From contig JAKSDL010000210.1 in the NCBI GenBank assembly GCA_022360105.1, positions 1-9,551 of the forward strand: a stretch of DNA of 9,551 nucleotides, in the 5' to 3' direction. Below are positions 5,920 through 9,551 of this stretch, piece after piece. Position numbers and translations under genes: made by a program. Under the pieces are notes generated by a model. That model saw only the letters and a program-made list of their open reading frames with translations, did not search any database and was not told where the DNA came from. Origin of the DNA: Pseudomonadota bacterium (GTDB lineage Bacteria > SAR324 > XYD2-FULL-50-16 > JAHJRI01). How positions within the stretch are numbered: the stretch's first letter is position 1; each line of letters opens with the position of its first letter.

Positions 5920-6114
5920 CTATCTCCTGCCACCACGAAATCGAAACTTCCCCTGGTGTCGATATCCATCAGATTGTTGCTTTCTTGATCCCCATCGTTG
6001 GCCCCGAAACTGAAATTCTTCGTTTTCTTTTTCCTTCTTTTTTGCACAAACGGCTGATCCCCGGCCGGTCATTGGACCTTTGCCTTCGGGACCCGTTCCA
6101 TCTCTTCCTGGCAT
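5920..6114 (-). CDS. DUF5320 family protein
   Basis: A 64-residue protein with a textbook DUF5320 opening, MPGRDGTGPEGKGPMTGRG, followed by a lone cysteine (AVCAKK, Cys23), a highly charged Lys/Glu stretch (25-34), and an Arg/Gly/Gln-rich basic tail. There is no membrane segment, unlike the divergent relative at 1559-1885. AGGAGA sits 4 bases before the ATG. It follows the NifX-family gene on the same strand after 45 bases, so the two probably share the -24/-12 promoter at 6547-6562. DUF5320 genes are repeatedly found beside NifX-family and MinD-type genes in anaerobes; no biochemical role is established to my knowledge. The basic, glycine-rich composition suggests a flexible scaffold or nucleic-acid/anion-binding protein, which is only inference. 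Confidence 0.8.
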   Translation of the reverse strand: MPGRDGTGPEGKGPMTGRGSAVCAKKKEKENEEFQFRGQRWGSRKQQSDGYRHQGKFRFRGGRR

Positions 6115-6159
6115 GACATCTCCTGAGAAAATGTTAAATTAAATATGTTACGTCATTGT

Positions 6160-6522
6160 TCAGTTTTCTGGTGTTTTCCTCAATCTCCTGCAACAACCGG
6201 GCATCATCAGCCTGGGATTTGGAAGTTGCCCGGAAAGAAAAGCTTTGATGATCACATCCGTTTCCCCGGAGATAAAAGGAATAATTTCAATGCGATGAAC
6301 AGAAATCAAACGGGCGACATATTTGGAAATAGCACCGCAGATCAAGGTGTTTACACCTAACTCCTTCATCCTGAGGGCTTTTCTTTCGGGTTGATCGCCG
6401 GGAAATATCTCCAGCGACTTTTGTTTAATTACATTGCCTTCTATTTCCAGAATAACAAGATTTCGGGCGACATCAAACACCGGTGAAATCCTGTCGTTCC
6501 AAATTGTTATTGCTGTTTTCAT
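6160..6522 (-). CDS. NifX/NifB-family cluster-binding protein (ISPVFD subtype, GCC tail)
   Basis: A 120-residue member of the dinitrogenase iron-molybdenum cofactor fold, of the subtype starting MKTAITIWNDRISPVFDVAR (ISPVFD at 12-17 replaces the HFG or PRFG motif of its paralogues). ICGAIS is at 61-66. The C-terminal tail MPGCCRRLRK carries a Cys-Cys pair (110-111) in a basic segment, a plausible metal-binding or docking element. AAAGGAGG (6530-6537, minus strand) is a strong ribosome binding site. A near-consensus -24/-12 promoter lies immediately upstream, with an activator-site copy about 144 bases before the start. The gene is first in a two-gene operon with the DUF5320 gene. It is the third NifX-type protein of the cluster and clearly distinct from the other two. 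Confidence 0.87.
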   Translation of the reverse strand: MKTAITIWNDRISPVFDVARNLVILEIEGNVIKQKSLEIFPGDQPERKALRMKELGVNTLICGAISKYVARLISVHRIEIIPFISGETDVIIKAFLSGQLPNPRLMMPGCCRRLRKTPEN

Positions 6523-6546
6523 CGCAAAGCCTCCTTTAATGGAAAC

Positions 6547-6562
6547 AGCATGGATTGTGCCA
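6547..6562 (-). promoter_or_regulatory. Sigma-54 promoter of the NifX-DUF5320 operon
   Basis: The minus strand reads TGGCACAATCCATGCT: a perfect -24 box (TGGCAC), exact 10-base GG-to-GC spacing, and a good -12 box. The predicted start is near 6536, only 14 bases before the ATG at 6522, so the leader barely contains the ribosome binding site. It is the best -24/-12 match in the window. Confidence 0.75.
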
Positions 6563-6668
6563 GATTAATAAATTGGACTGAATGCGAAGTCTAATTAAAG
6601 CAATGTATTAAGAACAGCGTTAGAAGCGAATTTCGCGTACAGTGCCATAGGCGCACCAATCTGATAAA

Positions 6669-6701
6669 AAACGATGCAGAATTGCGACAGTGGAGCAATA
6701 C
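6669..6701. promoter_or_regulatory. Activator-site copy C
   Basis: GCAGAATTGCGAC (6676-6688) matches the core of site A (GCAGATTTGCGAC) at all but one position, and the sequence continues GCGACAGTGGAGCAATAC (6684-6701), again like site A at 2154-2172. The palindromic arms are not complete here. It is centred about 144 bases upstream of the predicted start of the NifX-DUF5320 operon. Confidence 0.55.
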
Positions 6702-6713
6702 TGATGGGCAAGC

Positions 6714-6827
6714 TAAGGGATATGCGTAACCGAGGTAGCAGGATGGGCAACTCGTTGCCCATCAACTGCCCATGTAAGGGGATATGCATAGCCGAAGTTG
6801 TAGAATGAGCAACTTGTTGCCCATCAA
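6714..6827. repeat. Tandem REP-like hairpin repeats with GTAG tetranucleotide
   Basis: Two related units start 61 bases apart (6714 and 6775), each TAAGGG-GATATGC-like, then GTAG, then a hairpin. Unit 1 has a perfect hairpin, GATGGGCAAC/GTTGCCCATC (6742-6763), with GTAG at 6735-6738. Unit 2 has ATGAGCAAC/GTTGCCCAT (6805-6824) with GTAG at 6800-6803; its one mismatch becomes a G-U pair in a minus-strand transcript. A partial unit (GATGGGCAAGC) lies at 6703-6713. GTAG at the foot of a palindrome is typical of REP sequences. The repeats lie directly after the stop codon of the activator gene. There is no U-tract, so they are not classical terminators. I see no gene in 6595-6831. Confidence 0.6.
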
Positions 6828-6836
6828 TCATCCAGG

Positions 6837-8222
6837 TCAGGCCTTACTACGCCCATCTTTTTCAGGAAGTGCGATACCCAGGGCTTTTATTTTACGAAAC
6901 AGGGTGCTCTTGTGAATACCTAGTTCTTTGGCTGTAAGCAAACGATTGTTGTTGTTTCGTTTCAGGGCGTCTTTAATGGTCTGTACTTCAAGGGTTTTCA
7001 GGGTGAGAGACATGTCACCACTTTGGCTCGCTTTGGGGATTTGCACTCTGAAGGTTTCCGGTAAATGGTTGGCTTCGATAGTTCCATCGGAACACAACAC
7101 AAAAGCATATTCGATAATATTTTCCAGTTCCCGAATATTACCGGGGTAATCATGGGCCATCAACAGGGCCGTAACTTCTGATGATACACCGGAAACCGCT
7201 TTATTCTGTATCTGGTTAAAACGGGATACAAATTGATCGATCAGAAGGGGAATGTCTTCTTTCCGTTCGCGTAATGGCGGCAGATCTATCCTGGCGACAT
7301 TGATCCGATAAAAAAGATCCTGCCGAAATTCATCCTGCACGACTTTATCATTTAAATCCTGGTTAGTAGCCGCAATGATTCTGACATCAGTTTTGGTACT
7401 TTTGGTATCTCCCAACATTTCAAATGTTTTTTCCTGGAGGACTCTCAATAAGCGTACCTGGAGTGCCGGACTGACTTCACCGATCTCATCCAGAAACAAG
7501 GTGCCTCCTTTGGCGAGTTCGAAACGCCCCGGTTTGTCCTTGTTAGCCCCGGTGAAGGCTCCGGATTTATAGCCGAAGAGTTCCGACTCCAACAAAGTAT
7601 CAGGTAAGGCACCACAATTCACCGCCACAAATGGCTTGTTCTTTCTTTCACCCTGGTTGTGAATGGCCCTGGCGATAACTTCCTTGCCGGTTCCTGTTTC
7701 ACCTTGAATCAAAACGGTGCTGATACTGGCAGCTAATAGTGGAATCAAATCGAAAATATCACGCATGGCTGCACTGCGGCTGACCAGATCACCAGTCTGG
7801 TACCTGCCTGTCAATTCTTTTCGCAGATCCTCCACCAGACTGAGGTCCCGAAAGGTTTCGGCACCACCGAGAATATTCCCGCCTTCATCTTGCAACAAAG
7901 CAGTAGAAACACTGATGGGAATTTTTCTGCCCTTAACATCAACGATAAAGGCAGATTGATTAATCACCGGATTGCCGGTATTCATAGTGCGTTTCAAAGC
8001 ACAATCCATCTCACACATGCTGGCTCGAAACACTTCCGAACAATGTCGACCAAGTGCTTCATCCCGCGAAACCCCCGTGATCGTTTCTGCTGCTTTATTA
8101 AATGAAGTAATCCGCCAGTCCTCATCCACCGTAAACACGCCATCGGATATACTTTCCAGAATGATAGCGGTTGAATCAATCGGTATGGCGTTAAGTTTTT
8201 CCTCTTTTTTCTTGGTATCCAT
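6837..8222 (-). CDS. PAS-domain sigma-54-dependent transcriptional activator
   Basis: A 461-residue bacterial enhancer-binding protein. A PAS domain spans about 16-128 and contains three clustered cysteines, C61-x8-C70-x3-C74 (HCSEVFRASMCEMDC). The AAA+ domain (about 145-375) has Walker A GETGTGKE (174-181), the sigma-54 contact loop GAFTGA (221-226), Walker B GGTLFLDEIGE (239-249), and the arginine region FRQDLFYRINV (299-309). A Fis-type HTH (about 412-450, TAKELGIHKSTLFRKIKALG) binds DNA. There is no receiver domain, so activation is likely through PAS sensing, perhaps of redox or a metal through the cysteines (inference). It is the obvious candidate to act on the -24/-12 promoters in this window, as the cognate regulator does for the D. 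vulgaris ORP operons. No clear Shine-Dalgarno precedes the start. Confidence 0.93.
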   Translation of the reverse strand: MDTKKKEEKLNAIPIDSTAIILESISDGVFTVDEDWRITSFNKAAETITGVSRDEALGRHCSEVFRASMCEMDCALKRTMNTGNPVINQSAFIVDVKGRKIPISVSTALLQDEGGNILGGAETFRDLSLVEDLRKELTGRYQTGDLVSRSAAMRDIFDLIPLLAASISTVLIQGETGTGKEVIARAIHNQGERKNKPFVAVNCGALPDTLLESELFGYKSGAFTGANKDKPGRFELAKGGTLFLDEIGEVSPALQVRLLRVLQEKTFEMLGDTKSTKTDVRIIAATNQDLNDKVVQDEFRQDLFYRINVARIDLPPLRERKEDIPLLIDQFVSRFNQIQNKAVSGVSSEVTALLMAHDYPGNIRELENIIEYAFVLCSDGTIEANHLPETFRVQIPKASQSGDMSLTLKTLEVQTIKDALKRNNNNRLLTAKELGIHKSTLFRKIKALGIALPEKDGRSKA

Positions 8223-8285
8223 GGGATAGACGCGCAGGTGGTCCTATTAAACTTTCGTAAGAATTCAAAATGCTGACAATACTTA

Positions 8286-8315
8286 ATAATAGCGCTCTAA
8301 AGGGAGGGAGTTCAA
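8286..8315 (-). promoter_or_regulatory. Possible sigma-70 promoter of the activator gene
   Basis: On the minus strand TTGAAC (8315-8310) and TATTAT (8291-8286) are separated by 18 bases, giving a start near 8279 and a leader of about 56 bases. The left terminal repeat of the transposase element starts only 10 bases upstream of the -35 box. A moderate match, not proven. Confidence 0.35.
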
Positions 8316-8324
8316 GTAAGATCT

Positions 8325-9375
8325 GGGGTCAGGCTTGCGTTATTGCGTTAAAAAATGTCTTAGGGACCGTATCTCTTCTTGGAGATGTTTATCTGTTATT
8401 AGCTTTTGTTTGAGATTTACCAGTTGACGACTCAGGGTTGACAGATCTCTGTCGAAATAATCAGCAACCTGGCTGATACTGCCAGAATAAATTGTATATT
8501 CTAACGCGATAATTGATCGAATTTTTGATGCAGTACGTAGACGATTGCGGTCTTTTATCAGTGATTCAGAGACTTTAAAAAAATCACATACTTTTTTACT
8601 GAGTACTGCAAGTTCTAATGGTGGTTTATCAGCAATTCGTTTAGATTTTCCATATTCCGGAAGTTTGATGACAAATTCTTCATCTCCTAGCACAACCCCT
8701 TCCCTATTTCCTGTATGAAACTCCTTTCTGTACTCTTCTCCGATTCCTCTTGAAACATACTGACGATACTCTTTTCTGGCGTCATGTTTCCTTTTGCTAA
8801 ATCTGCTTAGCACCAAGTCAGTTGACAACCAATGAATCTTCTTCGTTCCTAGATAAGCAGTATGCCCACTCCAAAGGTAATCAGAAGGTGATCGTACCAG
8901 ATTGGATCGAACCGGATTCAAATGGATATATCGAATTAATTCCAGCAGATATTTGTCAGTATCAATCAAGATTGCTTTAAATCTACCTTGGAAAAGGTGA
9001 CCTATTCGATTTTCTCGTTTATTAATCCATCGAGTGTAACGAAAGGATAGGTTCTGAACGATCTTGGAGAGGGGAATATCGGCTACTTCTACAACCAAGT
9101 GGACATGGTTTGGCATCCAGCAATATCCATGGATTTGATGGTTGAACCGACTAACCCCTTCAGCAAGCAGTTGTTCAAAAATGGAATAATCCTGAGGATC
9201 GAAAAAAATGGCTTGTCCGTCATTACCTCGAAGCATGACGTGATAAACAGCGCCGGTAAAGTGGATTCGTGGTTTTCGTGCCATGATTCGGCAGTCGGTA
9301 TTGCGAGATTTAAGATCTTAAAGCTGTTTTTTCAGCACTCTAAAATAATTAACGCAAAAACGCAAGCCTGACCCC
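8325..9375 (-). mobile_element. IS200/REP-type element with 27-bp terminal inverted repeats
   Basis: The Y1 transposase gene is bounded by inverted repeats at 8325-8351 and 9349-9375 that match at 26 of 27 positions. The outer ends are GGGGTCAGGCTTGCGTT and its complement; each contains two copies of TTGCGTT-like sequence. The left repeat includes the last codons and stop of the transposase gene. No target duplication is evident, as expected for HUH/Y1 elements. The right-hand interior has a 14-bp palindrome, TTTAAGATCTTAAA (9309-9322), near the transposase start. Confidence 0.75.
8340..9284 (-). CDS. REP-associated tyrosine (Y1/HUH) transposase
   Basis: A 314-residue transposase of the IS200-like TnpA-REP (RAYT) family. 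The N-terminus MARKPRIHFTGAVYHVMLRGNDGQAIFF is typical, the metal-binding HUH motif is NHVHLVVE (His60, His62), and the catalytic tyrosine lies in KYLLELIRYIHLNPVRS (Tyr112 or Tyr119). The family GHLFQGRFKAI segment is present at 95-105. The C-terminal part (about 245-295) is an added helix-turn-helix-like domain (SQVADYFDRDLSTLSRQL), similar to the DnaA-type domain on longer members. The reading frame is intact from ATG to the stop inside the left terminal repeat, so the enzyme may be active or recently so. No strong ribosome binding site precedes the start. It is inserted just upstream of the activator gene, in the same orientation. Confidence 0.9.
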   Translation of the reverse strand: MARKPRIHFTGAVYHVMLRGNDGQAIFFDPQDYSIFEQLLAEGVSRFNHQIHGYCWMPNHVHLVVEVADIPLSKIVQNLSFRYTRWINKRENRIGHLFQGRFKAILIDTDKYLLELIRYIHLNPVRSNLVRSPSDYLWSGHTAYLGTKKIHWLSTDLVLSRFSKRKHDARKEYRQYVSRGIGEEYRKEFHTGNREGVVLGDEEFVIKLPEYGKSKRIADKPPLELAVLSKKVCDFFKVSESLIKDRNRLRTASKIRSIIALEYTIYSGSISQVADYFDRDLSTLSRQLVNLKQKLITDKHLQEEIRSLRHFLTQ

Positions 9376-9438
9376 TTTATAAAATACCAACCACGGCAGG
9401 CTGGAAGAAAGTGCATGCTTTTAAGTGAAAAACATCGG

Positions 9439-9509
9439 AAAGCCGTGTACGGGAAAACCGTATGCACGGTTTGATGAGGGGGGACTAGGCTTACTGTCCC
9501 CTACTCTAC
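9439..9509 (+). ncRNA. Group II intron 3' end remnant (domains V and VI)
   Basis: Domain V (9439-9472) folds as expected. The basal stem AAGCCGTG/CACGGTTT contains the catalytic AGC with a G-U pair. A distal stem TACGG/CCGTA is capped by a GAAAA loop, and a 2-base bulge TG (9463-9464) lies on the 3' side. Domain VI follows: GGGGAC (9480-9485) pairs with GTCCCC (9496-9501), then a candidate branch A at 9503 and TACTCTAC, a usual 3' end. No intron reverse transcriptase or other domain lies upstream, where the transposase element ends at 9375, so this is a fragment. The remaining bases to the window end show no gene. Confidence 0.7.
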
Positions 9510-9551
9510 CCTTTATTTAATGAAGAATTGAAAAACTGAGAAGAGTGACAA

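Noticed and set aside
6595..6831. 78-residue minus-strand frame between activator and NifX gene
   Set aside because: It is made of the REP-like repeats and their flank, with low-complexity hydrophobic content and no family resemblance.

Overview
The window looks like chromosomal DNA from a strictly anaerobic, probably sulfate-reducing member of the Desulfobacterota (Desulfobacterales-like). The reasons are gene content (paired MinD/Mrp-type ATPases with ferredoxin inserts, several NifX-fold Mo/Fe-cluster proteins, DUF5320 proteins and a PAS-type sigma-54 activator), moderate GC, and repeat families that I associate with such genomes. The taxonomic call is inference. The gene set closely resembles the orange protein (ORP) complex of Desulfovibrio vulgaris (DVU2103-DVU2109 region), a Mo-Cu-cluster system linked to cell division and controlled by sigma-54 plus a cognate activator.

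Layout, left to right. (1) 1-420: no confident gene. It holds a copy of the putative activator site and, at the edge, a minus-strand ribosome binding site for a gene outside the window. (2) 421-1885, minus strand: an operon of a small protein with a DUF5320-like start and a membrane segment, a secreted single-cysteine thioredoxin-like protein, and a CcdA-type membrane electron carrier. (3) 1886-2452: a regulatory region with a perfect interrupted palindrome (2128-2151) between two divergent -24/-12 promoter candidates. (4) 2453-5783, plus strand: degenerate receiver-domain protein, two ferredoxin-MinD ATPases, a NifX-family protein with a Cys-Gly-His tail, and an ORP-like protein. (5) 5920-6522, minus strand: a DUF5320 protein and a third NifX-family protein behind a strong -24/-12 promoter. 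(6) 6537-6827: an activator-site copy and two REP-like hairpin repeats. (7) 6837-8222, minus strand: the PAS/AAA+/Fis sigma-54 activator. (8) 8325-9375: a Y1 (REP-associated tyrosine) transposase element bounded by 27-bp inverted repeats. (9) 9439-9509: an orphan group II intron domain V/VI.

Working model: the activator, whose PAS domain carries three clustered cysteines, senses a redox or metal state and binds the core GCA[AG]A[AT]TTGCGAC, present three times. It then drives sigma-54 transcription of the ORP ATPase/cluster operon, of the NifX-DUF5320 operon, and (the less expected part) of the divergent CcdA/thioredoxin-like operon. If correct, this ties an envelope electron-transfer module to the ORP complex in one regulon. 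The domain assignments are strong. The regulatory links are inferred from sequence and need binding or expression data.
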